From the NCBI GenBank assembly GCA_004352715.1, contig SCFE01000079.1, positions 76,265 through 140,264 on the forward strand: a stretch of 64,000 bases of DNA, given 5' to 3'. The DNA comes from Hofstenia miamia (taxonomy: Eukaryota; Xenacoelomorpha; Acoela). Every line of letters starts with the position of its first letter. Position 1 is the first letter of the stretch. Below the pieces are notes generated by a model. That model saw only the letters and a program-made list of their open reading frames with translations. It did no database searches and was not told where the DNA came from. The position numbers and the translations under genes were made by a program. Shown here one piece after another: positions 48,053-57,582 of the stretch.

Positions 48053-48812
48053 TTATTTGATTAAAAATACTAAGTGAACATGATTATCATTTAAATTAAT
48101 AATTTGATTTTGACTATCAGTAATGTATATTCTTATTTCTCTTATTTCATTTGTGTTGATTTTGTTGAATAATTTGCGCAAAGGTTGTTTTGTAAATGGA
48201 TAACTTGATACTAAATCATTTGTAGGAAAAGTAAATACTATATCACTAGAATTTCCATTATATATGCTATCACTTATCAGAACAATGAATTAAAATGTTA
48301 TCAATTCCCTTTGTAATGTTAGGAACATGATTTGAAATTGTAGTCTTTTTTAAGAGCATTGGATGGTTTTCATTTAAGAACTTAAAACCTAATAGATCAC
48401 GAAATTCTTTATCAAATTTTAAATATATTTTAGTCTCTAATGAAACCAATACCTTATAAGTATTCTCATTAAAAATAATTTCAACATGTTTATTTTTATT
48501 TTTCTTTTTTCCATGACCATTTGCTGCAATTTCATTATTTATATATGCTGATATATCTTTGTACTGATAAATACCATCAGGAAATATAACTTCAGTCCAT
48601 GTAAGACATTCATCATGGGAATATTCAATTTTTTTGTTCTTATACTCCTCAGAAATATTGTACCAAGAGTATGACATATTTATTTGATCTAAGCAAATGT
48701 AATGTGGTTGTGTGTGTAATCTTATGGGATTTACCAATTTTACTGTGAAATCAGAAGTTTTACCTACCACATTTTCATAATTTGAATTTAGAAATAGAGG
48801 AATTTCAGTCAT
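48053..48812 (-). pseudogene. Polinton penton-like minor capsid protein, one frameshift
   Basis: Starts with ATG at 48,812. The first 180 residues run to a stop at 48,270, but homologous-looking sequence continues in the next frame to a TAA at 48,053, about 250 residues in all. The N-terminal part has the pattern seen in penton proteins of Polintons and adintoviruses: PLFLNSNYEN, SDFTVKLVNPIRL and ICLDQINMSYSWYNI. The C-terminal part contains IREIRIYITDSQNQIINLND and a final beta strand. It would form the single-jelly-roll vertex capsomer. The break is a 1-nt shift near 48,270, either a real mutation or an assembly error. No restored protein is given here. Confidence 0.7.
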
Positions 48813-48817
48813 TACTA

Positions 48818-48862
48818 CTATATAAAGAAAAAAGAAAAAAGAACACAGTTCTCCTTAAGAAA
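48818..48862 (-). promoter_or_regulatory. Start box and palindrome upstream of the penton-like gene
   Basis: On the minus strand: TTTCTTAAGGAGAACTGTGT (continuing TCT), then a T/C tract, then CTTTATATAG ending 5 nt before the ATG. Matches the box before the small basic gene almost exactly. Confidence 0.6.
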
Positions 48863-48872
48863 ATCCTCCAAA

Positions 48873-50138
48873 TTAATTTTGTAATTTATTGTAAAACTTC
48901 TTAACATCATCTTTAGTAATAGCTTTCAATCTTACTAATTCATCAATTAACTGAATAATTTCATTATAAATTTGAGCACTATCATTTCCAGCATTCTTAG
49001 AAGAAGTAAGTAATTCTAAGCGATCCATTAATTGTGAAGGATCATTGTAGTAGAAAACACTTTGTCCCTTAATTATCTTTTTAACTTTTTGATTTTTGCG
49101 ATTACCTGTAACTCCAGCTAGTTTTACCAGATTCCTAAATACTCTCTTAGACTTTTCAGTGTATTTATCTTGTTTTTTATTATATCTCTTTGTTAAAAGA
49201 TCTATGAAGGATTGATCAATTGGTTCAGAAATAATTGGTTTTCCATAAGGCATGCCATTTTGATCTACATAGTAAGCTTCCAAAATATATTCTCTATATA
49301 ATTTATCCAAATCTATAAATGTAAGTCCAAACATATTGTCATGAACTTTAAGGGGTTGAGTATCTCTACCCTTAAGTCCTTTTCCTTGGATATTTCCCTC
49401 CATAGATACATTAGTGTCAACCAATTGAGTATTTTCTTTTATAAATTTTACAAAATGTCTGTATTTATCTAATTCTTNTCATGAACTTTAAGGGGTTGAG
49501 TATCTCTACCCTTAAGTCCTTTTCCTTGAATATTTCCATCCATAGATTCATGAGAGTCAACCAATTGAGTATTTTTCCTAACAAAATCAACAAATTTTCT
49601 GTATTTATCTAATTCTTTCCCATCACTTACTAAGACATCATAATGCGCATTATTTTCATCATGTTTATCAACAATTTCATTATATTGTTCAATAGATGAC
49701 TCATAATGTGCTTGCTCATCATTTGTTAAATTTGTTTTTTCTTCCAATTCATGCATTTCAACTCTTAACTTGTCATGCTCCCTCTTTAATCTAGTATTTG
49801 CTTTGGTTAATCTTGTCTTTTTTTGACCATTATCTTTTATAATCTCATTTATTTGTGCAATAAGTTCATCTTTTTTAGTATTATTAATTGTTTTAAGTTC
49901 ATTTGGTAAAGTTAAGCTATATTTATTTAGAACATCTATATCAAAATTGGTTTCAATTTGTGGAGCCTTTGTTTCTATTTCTGTTTCTCCAAGAAAACTT
50001 TCATCTTCTAACTGTTGTAGATTATTAAGATTATATGGCTTCCAATCCTCTATTGCATCTTGTAATTGCTTTGATTTTTTCTCATTTGAACTAATTCATT
50101 TGTTTGATCCCTTAGATTTTCTTTAATGACATTTGTTT
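48873..50138 (-). CDS. Polinton coiled-coil protein with conserved C-terminal domain, frame disturbed by Ns
   Basis: One long minus-strand gene, visible as frames from about 50,090 to 49,479, then 49,477 to 48,873. The N-terminal half is highly charged with heptad-like coiled coil (KANTRLKREHDKLRVEMHEL). A 46-residue unit ending in NIQGKGLKGRDTQPLKVH is repeated in tandem. The C-terminal domain (LYREYILEAYYVDQNGMPYG, VFRNLVKLAGV, VFYYNDPSQLMDRLELL) resembles conserved proteins of unknown role found beside capsid genes in invertebrate Polinton- and adintovirus-like elements. Single Ns at 49,478 and 50,139 and a 1-nt shift near 50,095 make the exact frame uncertain; the true start was not found. 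Its place in the capsid module suggests a structural or assembly role. Confidence 0.6.
49340..49617 (-). repeat. 138-bp tandem repeat encoding a 46-residue unit
   Basis: Copies at 49,340-49,477 and 49,479-49,617 are about 89 percent identical and separated by a single N at 49,478. The differences are spread out, so unlike the 12.5-kb case this looks like a real in-gene duplication. Confidence 0.7.
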
Positions 50139-50303
50139 NCTCAAAAAACGTTTTTTTTTAAAAATGCAGCTTTCACTCTTTGATGGGCTGACGAAGAGGT
50201 TTCCTATACGAAATACATCAAATTCAATCTATTTCAACAATTACATTATTGAACTTTTCTTGTATATTATTATTTAAATACTTTTCTTTGCTATACATTT
50301 TAG

Positions 50304-50469
50304 TTCGGACTTGGCAACAATTAAGGTGTATTCTCTTTCTGACTTCGGTAAGTACACAATTAGGGTCTCGGAAAACATTTACATTGCGATAAGTATTGTG
50401 AATCCTTTCGTCTACAGCCTGCTAATTAGAAGCGTTTGGCGCCATCTGAAGAAAATTACAAATTTGTGA
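50304..50469 (+). CDS. Last exon of a rhodopsin-like GPCR, inside the Polinton boundaries
   Basis: After a T-rich tract and AG (TATACATTTTAG, 50,292-50,303) an exon of 54 codons runs to a TGA. It encodes ENIYIAISIVNPFVYSLLI and then RSVWRHLKKITNL. The NPxxY motif in a hydrophobic helix followed by a short basic helix is the hallmark of transmembrane segment 7 and helix 8 of class A GPCRs. No other GPCR exon was found on the plus strand upstream, where the capsid module runs on the opposite strand. So only the terminal exon is present: captured, or left from a host locus the element invaded. It is plausible but unproven as a functional exon. Confidence 0.55.
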
Positions 50470-51201
50470 ACCTTAGATGTCTGAAAATACTCTTCCTGCA
50501 ATAACATATATTGTTTTGTCCGTGATATTAAATTATTTGTCATTCAGAATGTAAATGTGAAGTGCTATTTCATTAACACTAGAAAATCTCAGTGGATCAA
50601 TTGACCCATTTAAAAAATTCTTTGCTATGGTTGAAAATGCATTCGCAAATAAGTTTCATTTAACCTTCTGAAATTTAGTATTTTGTAAATTCTAATATTC
50701 CGCACAACTTATAGTTTAAGCATTACGTTTGAAGCATTTTTATATGTACTTATACCTAAAAGGTCATGTGCCTCAATTAACTCAAACTTAAATTGTTAGG
50801 CAATTGATGTATTTAGTGTACAACAAGCTATTTTTATTTAAATTTTTTTGCAAATACTAATCTTGAAGCAGTCATGCACAATTTTTCTCTTAGACTAAAT
50901 GACGTCAAAGCTTATGCAGACAACTTTATCTTCATGGAATAACAAACTATGACCTATATGTAGTTTAACTATGTAATGTTTACCTATGTAAATTTACAGT
51001 GCGCATTTTGTTTTACTGCAGTTCAGATAATGCTTCAATAATTTTATGAATAGAGCTTTTCTATTTTTGATTCAATGCCTTCACCTCAGTAATTCTGTTA
51101 GTGCTGTTTTGATGACTTTGTTGATGCTAGCAACTGTATGTGGTTTCCTTAAAATAGTGATAGATAAATAACAGTTAGACCATTCTTTGTTTATGCAATT
51201 A

Positions 51202-51242
<41 letters not shown>

Positions 51243-51282
51243 ACTAAATGTAAACTTAAGTCTCTGCATAACCGGGTTTTAT
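50470..51282. other. Non-coding stretch inside the Polinton boundaries
   Basis: AT-rich; possible 3' UTR of the GPCR exon at its start. Contains a (TA)n microsatellite at 51,204-51,239. No Polinton gene recognised. Confidence 0.5.
51204..51239. repeat. (TA)n microsatellite
   Basis: 18 uninterrupted dinucleotide units. A second, shorter (TA)n array lies at 51,824-51,852. Confidence 0.95.
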
Positions 51283-51823
51283 TTTACATTAATAAAATTA
51301 CAACATTTTGCTCTCTATCCTGTCTGCCTCAAATAGCAACCTTCGTAAACGCATTTTGCGAAAAATGGTATTTGAAAGGACTAATCTTGACACATATTTT
51401 CAAATTGAAGATTATAACCAATTTCAAGAAACGCTGTTTTTGTGCTTCCTACATATGGTTTCAGAATATAATGTGCTGTTAAAATGATATACTGCAGATT
51501 TACACACAAATTTGCGATTTGGATAATAAGAAATGGAAAGAAAAGACATTTAAACTGAAACTGTTTTAACAAATTTCTTTGCATTATCACTATTGCAGGA
51601 ATATGCAGGCATCAATGAAGTGCTGTTTTTAAATGTACAAATAACTTTGAAAAAGTATTATCAAAGAAACTATTTTCGCTTACAGCTTAAGATAGCAAGT
51701 GGAAATAGTAATTCAATAATTTCCATTTCGAAGACGATGTTGAGGAGCGCGCAAATATCTGTAATGCATGATTACATAAATCACAAATTTTTATGTAAAT
51801 GTGTTGTCCCAAGTAATTGGTTG
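51283..51823 (+). other. Two possible coding exons of unknown gene
   Basis: An open stretch of about 68 codons ends at TGA near 51,490 (contains TYFQIEDYNQFQETLFLCFL). After a T-rich intron-like gap and a TATTGCAG acceptor at 51,591-51,598, another open stretch starts EYAGINEVLFLNVQITLKKY and runs to the TA array. The helical pattern (L, F and Y spaced as in ligand-binding domains) suggests protein rather than noise, but I do not recognise the family. It lies inside the Polinton boundaries. Confidence 0.25.
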
Positions 51824-51852
51824 TATATATATATATATATATATATATATAC

Positions 51853-54019
51853 TGGACTAAATTTTTTTCAAAATCTCAATTTTTATTTCTTGTGCTTTGT
51901 CTAGAATGTTGAAATAGAATTTAAGAAGTTTGCGCTCGCTTTCCTTTAGCTACTGGAGAGCAATGTATTGTTTTTGAACATGACGTCCACTGATTGATGG
52001 TAATCTGTCACCAACTTGCGCGGAGACAGTTTCATTTATGTTTGCCTGCCTACATTTTCTTATGCTTGTAGGAACGCAAGTAAAACACAAATGTTTATTA
52101 AAATATTTGTTAATATCATTACTGTATTCGTAAACGTTATGGTAATGCTTTAAACCTCCCTCTTCATTGCAAATGTACTTAGATTGCGGCTTTACCGAAT
52201 TCGATTCTATATTGTGGTTTGTTCCATCAGATTTTCAATGGAACCATGTACGTTTACACTTAAAGTAAAGTATTATAAATAATTAACGGTAAATCCAACT
52301 AATTGCATAAAACAAATTAATTAAAAAAACATGTTTTGCGCATTTCGTTCCTCGTCTTTACATATTTAGCAGCTTGTAATGCTAATTACTTTATTTTGTA
52401 ATATTTGTGGAAGAGTGCCTCAATGTATTATGTATATCTACACATGTAAAGTTTGAATAAATGAAATAAAACAATTATACAAAAGCGTAAATTTTAAGTA
52501 ATTGGAATTATTAACTTATTGCAAAAAAAAATAACGTTGGAAATCAAACAAAATTCGATTATTACAAGTCTATAGGGAATTTTTTCAGTTTATTATGAGG
52601 CCCAAATATTTTAATTTCAAAATTCTAAAGTAAAGGAAGATGTATGTAGAAATAAAATATTGCAAAATAGAGGTAAATCAATGGTGATAACATTACATAA
52701 AATTAAGCAAAACAAACCAACTTTCTTGAAATTGAAATAGTATACATTTTGATTGACAAAATAACTTGTAATTGTCGTTGCCTTTGATTTCGTTGTAAGT
52801 GAAAAGTGTTAGAAACTTCCTTTGAACAAGAAATTTCTTTAAATAAAGCTTTGTAGTCGCTTACCTTGTAAGTTCAACTACCGTCTCATTTATGCTTCTT
52901 TTAATAAAATTGATTAAAGACCGTTTTCTTAACCCTCAAAGGACATATGTCTACATTTTATTTTCATCAATAAATTTGTTATTTCCAACAAAATTTCCAA
53001 ATAGTTTATACTTGGTGAACACCATGTTTTGGAAATTTATAATAATATTCTGTATATATTTAGTAAATATTTGTTTTCTTTTGCACCAGAAAATATTAAT
53101 GGGCTTTTAGATATATCTTCATAAGCGTTTACTAAAACTGGGCAAAAAAGCAATTAGAGATTCAACGATAAATGTCAAAATCAAATTCAATTAATTAAGT
53201 GCAGAAAATAAGTTGGGAATCCTTCAAAGCCAACAAGGCTATTGCTTAGTTAACTTAAACATCAATATGCTTTCTTGACTTCATGTAGAATTTTAGTGCA
53301 TGAATTTGACATACTAGAACTTAGTAGCCAGATTTTATGTTGATTCAATTCATTTGGTTTGATATGCTTCAATTTGAATGTCTATATGAATTTATTTCAA
53401 TGGAATTTGATTTGATTAGGAAAACCTTTGAGAATAGATACTTTGTTATTGTCAGAGAATATATCTAGTGAGTTATATTATGGACATGGAAGATGTCTTT
53501 ATTTATTAAATCAGAAATGAAGTCTCTCTATGCCTTGTAAAATAATTTCAATATCAATTTAATGATGCAGGGGATACATTTAAACTTGAAATTTATTTTC
53601 ATGATAATTTTTCGGGAATGTTCATTACTCTGGTAACATTAAATATTTAAATTAAAAATTAAGTTTCCACTTTGTAAATTTCTCTAAATTTTATATACAA
53701 ACATATTCCTTTGCAGGAAGTGAATTGTCACATTCTTTTGTTTCGCTTAAGTACAAATTGTTTTACAAAAAACGAAATACCTTAGTTAAAATGTTTTCCA
53801 CAATGCATACAAATGTTTAAAAGTGCTTAAATTGAGTTGTATTTTGCAGAAATTAGCAAAATCGCATTAATGACGCATAGGATTTGTGTAGTTGAGTTGT
53901 CCAAAGCTGCTTATTTTGTGTCTTACTGTCAAAATGTACTGTATTTTTTATAATATTTGTGCATATTCTGATGGCACTACAAGCAAAACAACACATATTA
54001 CTATCATTTGAACGAGTGC
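51853..54019. other. No gene supported; interior of the element up to the gap
   Basis: AT-rich, several short open frames without motifs (for example 52,892-53,110). No polymerase, integrase or ATPase motif found on either strand. Confidence 0.5.
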
Positions 54020-55019
54020 NNNNNNNNNNNNNNNNNNNNNNNNNNNNNNNNNNNNNNNNNNNNNNNNNNNNNNNNNNNNNNNNNNNNNNNNNNNNNNNNN
54101 NNNNNNNNNNNNNNNNNNNNNNNNNNNNNNNNNNNNNNNNNNNNNNNNNNNNNNNNNNNNNNNNNNNNNNNNNNNNNNNNNNNNNNNNNNNNNNNNNNNN
54201 NNNNNNNNNNNNNNNNNNNNNNNNNNNNNNNNNNNNNNNNNNNNNNNNNNNNNNNNNNNNNNNNNNNNNNNNNNNNNNNNNNNNNNNNNNNNNNNNNNNN
54301 NNNNNNNNNNNNNNNNNNNNNNNNNNNNNNNNNNNNNNNNNNNNNNNNNNNNNNNNNNNNNNNNNNNNNNNNNNNNNNNNNNNNNNNNNNNNNNNNNNNN
54401 NNNNNNNNNNNNNNNNNNNNNNNNNNNNNNNNNNNNNNNNNNNNNNNNNNNNNNNNNNNNNNNNNNNNNNNNNNNNNNNNNNNNNNNNNNNNNNNNNNNN
54501 NNNNNNNNNNNNNNNNNNNNNNNNNNNNNNNNNNNNNNNNNNNNNNNNNNNNNNNNNNNNNNNNNNNNNNNNNNNNNNNNNNNNNNNNNNNNNNNNNNNN
54601 NNNNNNNNNNNNNNNNNNNNNNNNNNNNNNNNNNNNNNNNNNNNNNNNNNNNNNNNNNNNNNNNNNNNNNNNNNNNNNNNNNNNNNNNNNNNNNNNNNNN
54701 NNNNNNNNNNNNNNNNNNNNNNNNNNNNNNNNNNNNNNNNNNNNNNNNNNNNNNNNNNNNNNNNNNNNNNNNNNNNNNNNNNNNNNNNNNNNNNNNNNNN
54801 NNNNNNNNNNNNNNNNNNNNNNNNNNNNNNNNNNNNNNNNNNNNNNNNNNNNNNNNNNNNNNNNNNNNNNNNNNNNNNNNNNNNNNNNNNNNNNNNNNNN
54901 NNNNNNNNNNNNNNNNNNNNNNNNNNNNNNNNNNNNNNNNNNNNNNNNNNNNNNNNNNNNNNNNNNNNNNNNNNNNNNNNNNNNNNNNNNNNNNNNNNNN
55001 NNNNNNNNNNNNNNNNNNN
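54020..55019. other. Assembly gap, 1000 N, inside the Polinton
   Basis: Exactly 1000 N. The sequence after it starts in mid-codon of a second major capsid gene, so the gap hides at least the bulk of that gene. Confidence 0.99.
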
Positions 55020-55058
55020 GTGAATACAATATCAAATAGAACAACTTTGACATTTTAA
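55020..55058 (+). pseudogene. 3' end of a second Polinton major capsid gene (mirror orientation)
   Basis: The first bases after the gap encode SNRTTLTF and TAA in frame, identical at those residues to the end of the intact capsid gene at 46,382. Over 13 codons there are six silent changes and one Thr/Ile change. It is the only visible part of a plus-strand capsid gene that otherwise lies in the gap. Confidence 0.7.
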
Positions 55059-55624
55059 GGAGAAATAATTTTGGAAAATTATTTTCTTTTTTCTTTAATG
55101 TAATGCTAAAATTTTTAACAAGACCTGTACCTGTCGACCTGACATGAAACAGACATTGATTCACAATATTTAAAGATTTTTATTGATCAAAAACATATTG
55201 GTACATAGTTAAAAAGGGGGTATAATTGAATAATTATTTATACAGGTATGGCCGTAGTTTTTTTACTGCCTTGCTGCCAAATCCAGAATTTCTAAAAAAC
55301 GCCTTTTTTCATATCAAAATCAATAGAAAGTGTAAAAAGTTATTGAAAACTGATCAATTTGAGGAAACGGTATATATGGAACCAGTGTATTTACAAAAAA
55401 GAAAGTCGACCAAAAACATATAGGTGCATAGTTAAAAAGGGGGTATAATTGAATAATTATTTTCATAGGTATGGCTGTAGTTTTTTTACCCCTGGCTGTA
55501 AAAGCTTGAATTTCGAAAAAACACCTTTTTTCTTATCAAAATCAATAGAAAAGTGCAAAAAGTTATTGAAAACTGATCATTTTGAAAAAGCTGCATATAT
55601 ACTACCCTGCCTTTCTTTACTACT
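55020..55624. repeat. Right terminal inverted repeat of the Polinton
   Basis: Inverse of 45,730-46,420. It includes the same duplicated block (about 55,200-55,360 and 55,430-55,600) and terminates ...CTTTACTACT at 55,624, before AGGGTC. Confidence 0.85.
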
Positions 55625-55630
55625 AGGGTC
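55625..55630. repeat. Right target-site duplication of the Polinton (AGGGTC)
   Basis: Exact copy of 45,724-45,729. Confidence 0.85.
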
Positions 55631-55996
55631 CTACAAACCTTATCTAATACTAAAATTATTAGCTCATCATAGGGCTCCATGTAAAGCAGATAATTGAAGA
55701 ATGATATGTATTAAGACCAAAGTATTTCCTTGCTGTTGATCCTGTAAGTTTCTCAAATCTTTATAACTTGAAAAGTAGAGTTTTGGTAATTTTTTAGGTG
55801 GTATTTTAGGGGACCTATTTAGAGACAATGTTGGCAAAATAGAATTGATCACATTTTAAGTGCATATTTGCAATGTGCAAATAATTTCCAAATACTGTAG
55901 TGGAGAATTCATATAAATCACACACATTTGTTGAACCAACATTTAATTGCAAGTGCACTAAATTACATTAGATAATTAATCTTGCTATTACATCCA
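55631..55996. other. Short flank between the Polinton and the transporter gene
   Basis: No element or exon recognised. It should hold the 5' UTR and promoter of the transporter gene; no clear TATA box was singled out. Confidence 0.45.
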
Positions 55997-57310
55997 ATGC
56001 AAAAGATTGCTGTTTATATAATTGTCACTTGCATGCTTTTACTATCATTTATAACTGGAGCAAATAAAACAGTTATAATTGCATCACTTCCATTAATTCT
56101 AAGAGAAAAACATGTTCCTCAATTTGTCACCAGTTTGGTTATTTCCAATGTATATATTACAGGATTAATTACTAGTTTATTTTGTTTACATTTTGGACAT
56201 GTCTTCCTAAGGAAAATTGTAACATATGTGTTATTTTCATTTCTTACTGGAATTTTAATGGTAGTTCTGTATTTCAGCAAACTTATCCACAATTCATATA
56301 TTTATGCAATCGCTTGTGCTGGGGATAGATTTGCAGCTGGGTTTTCTATAGCAATGGAAGCCAACTTTGCTATTCCTGTTATTACAGCATTTTGGCCTGA
56401 AAAATCAGGTTTACTAATTGGTCTTATGCAAGCATTTGACAGCTTTGGTTCTGTAAATGGGCCCTTATTAAACAGCTTAACATACCAAGTTTCAGAAAAT
56501 CCAACCTTATCATTTCTGATTTTGGGAGCTTCCCAAATTTCAATGACTGTTTTTGTTTTACCCTTTGTATTTCTGTTTAGCAGCACTATCACTGCAAGAA
56601 ATAACTTGTTTTCATTCAAAAAATTCAGAAAAAATACATCACTATATGAAGTAGCAGTTCTTTGCACATATCCTCTAATTTTCAACTCAACTGTTGGATT
56701 TCATGAAACAATACTAGCAGTTTTCTACAAGAGAAAACTGAACATTGGACTGGATTCCAATTGGATATTATTTAGTGCTAGGGACTTCGGATACGTGGCC
56801 TCAAGCATAGCAATGTCTTACTTAATGCAAAAAGGATACCACAGTGTTATATACACTCTTTCTTTGTTAGTATTTCCTCTCCTAAATATTTGTTTCTTAG
56901 AAAACCTCTTAACCAAAATTGGTGTTTCTGACATTCTATACTATAGTAGCATCAATATTGCATTTGGGTTTTTGTGGGCGACTATAAGCGTCACTACTCT
57001 GTTTATGATTGAAAGGTGTTACAATAAGCCGAATAAGCAAGACATTCGATTTGCATGCTATTCACTGGTACTAGTTTTAAAAGGGATGGGACGAGTGATA
57101 GGCGCACAGTTTATTGGAGGCTTCTTAAATAGTATTTTTTCATTTAGCGAATTGACAATCTTCATTTCAAGCATGTCAATCTTAGTAATTTTTGCATATT
57201 TTTCTATTTCTAGTCAGTGCAATTGCCATCACACTCACAATGAACAAAGGCTATTTCACTATGATATTTCTGAAGTCATAAAAGCAATTGATAGTGGCCA
57301 ATCCCTCTAA
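55997..57310 (+). CDS. Major facilitator superfamily transporter (SLC18B1-like), intronless
   Basis: Intact frame of 437 residues from ATG at 55,997 to TAA. The frame opens after a TAA at 55,973-55,975, and the TTG at 55,982 is not a likely start. About 12 hydrophobic segments are visible, with a more polar central loop (about residues 205-225, ITARNNLFSFKKFRKN) separating two bundles of six, as in MFS proteins. Segment 5 has the glycine-rich pattern LLIGLMQAFDSFGSVNGPLL, reminiscent of the motif in vesicular amine/polyamine-type transporters (SLC18 family). The substrate is unknown; a membrane secondary transporter is the safe call. The C-terminus ends in a short Cys/His-rich tail (QCNCHHTH). 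Lack of introns may mean a retrogene or a lineage with intronless MFS genes. Confidence 0.75.
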   Translation: MQKIAVYIIVTCMLLLSFITGANKTVIIASLPLILREKHVPQFVTSLVISNVYITGLITSLFCLHFGHVFLRKIVTYVLFSFLTGILMVVLYFSKLIHNSYIYAIACAGDRFAAGFSIAMEANFAIPVITAFWPEKSGLLIGLMQAFDSFGSVNGPLLNSLTYQVSENPTLSFLILGASQISMTVFVLPFVFLFSSTITARNNLFSFKKFRKNTSLYEVAVLCTYPLIFNSTVGFHETILAVFYKRKLNIGLDSNWILFSARDFGYVASSIAMSYLMQKGYHSVIYTLSLLVFPLLNICFLENLLTKIGVSDILYYSSINIAFGFLWATISVTTLFMIERCYNKPNKQDIRFACYSLVLVLKGMGRVIGAQFIGGFLNSIFSFSELTIFISSMSILVIFAYFSISSQCNCHHTHNEQRLFHYDISEVIKAIDSGQSL

Positions 57311-57370
57311 GAAAGCATTGTAGTAAATTCAATTTATGTTATAGTCCTGCATTACATCTTGATACAACTT

Positions 57371-57401
57371 AGTTCTAAAAGAAATATGCAACTAGTATAC
57401 A

Positions 57402-57432
<31 letters not shown>

Positions 57433-57543
57433 ATATGTGTAGTTCTAAAAGAAATATGCAACTAGTATACACATTGTATATATTTATATATATATATATA
57501 TAATATGTGTAGTTCTAAAAGAAATATGCAACTAGTATACACA

Positions 57544-57580
<37 letters not shown>
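57371..57580. repeat. Minisatellite, three 70-bp units with embedded (TA)n
   Basis: AGTTCTAAAAGAAATATGCA starts units at 57,371, 57,441 and 57,511. Units one and two differ by a few bases within the TA tract. It lies 60 bp after the transporter stop. Confidence 0.9.

Positions 57581-57582
<2 letters not shown>

Larger units (their letters stand above)
45730..55624. mobile_element. Polinton/Maverick element, rearranged
   Basis: The boundaries are set by inverted termini starting AGTAGTAAAGAAAGGCAGGG and by an exact 6-bp duplication AGGGTC on both sides; AG ends, TIRs of hundreds of bp and 6-bp TSDs are the known Polinton signature. The left half carries a minus-strand capsid module (46,382-50,138). 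The length is 9.9 kb including a 1000-N gap; complete Polintons are usually 15-20 kb and also encode protein-primed DNA polymerase B, integrase, a protease and a packaging ATPase, none of which is visible. The right arm carries the end of a second capsid gene in mirror orientation, and the middle has host-like sequence. So this is a rearranged, probably non-autonomous copy, unless missing genes lie in the gap. Confidence 0.85.

Noticed and set aside
53959-55164. Long ORFs over the gap in the Polinton
   Set aside because: N codons; the only true coding part is the short capsid gene end at 55,020-55,058.
55226-55697. Small ORFs repeated in the two Polinton arms (65-82 codons)
   Set aside because: They lie in the duplicated non-coding block of the TIR, begin at TTG rather than ATG where the block starts, and show indels between tandem units.
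56302-56685. 127-codon frame on the minus strand
   Set aside because: Antisense shadow of the MFS transporter.
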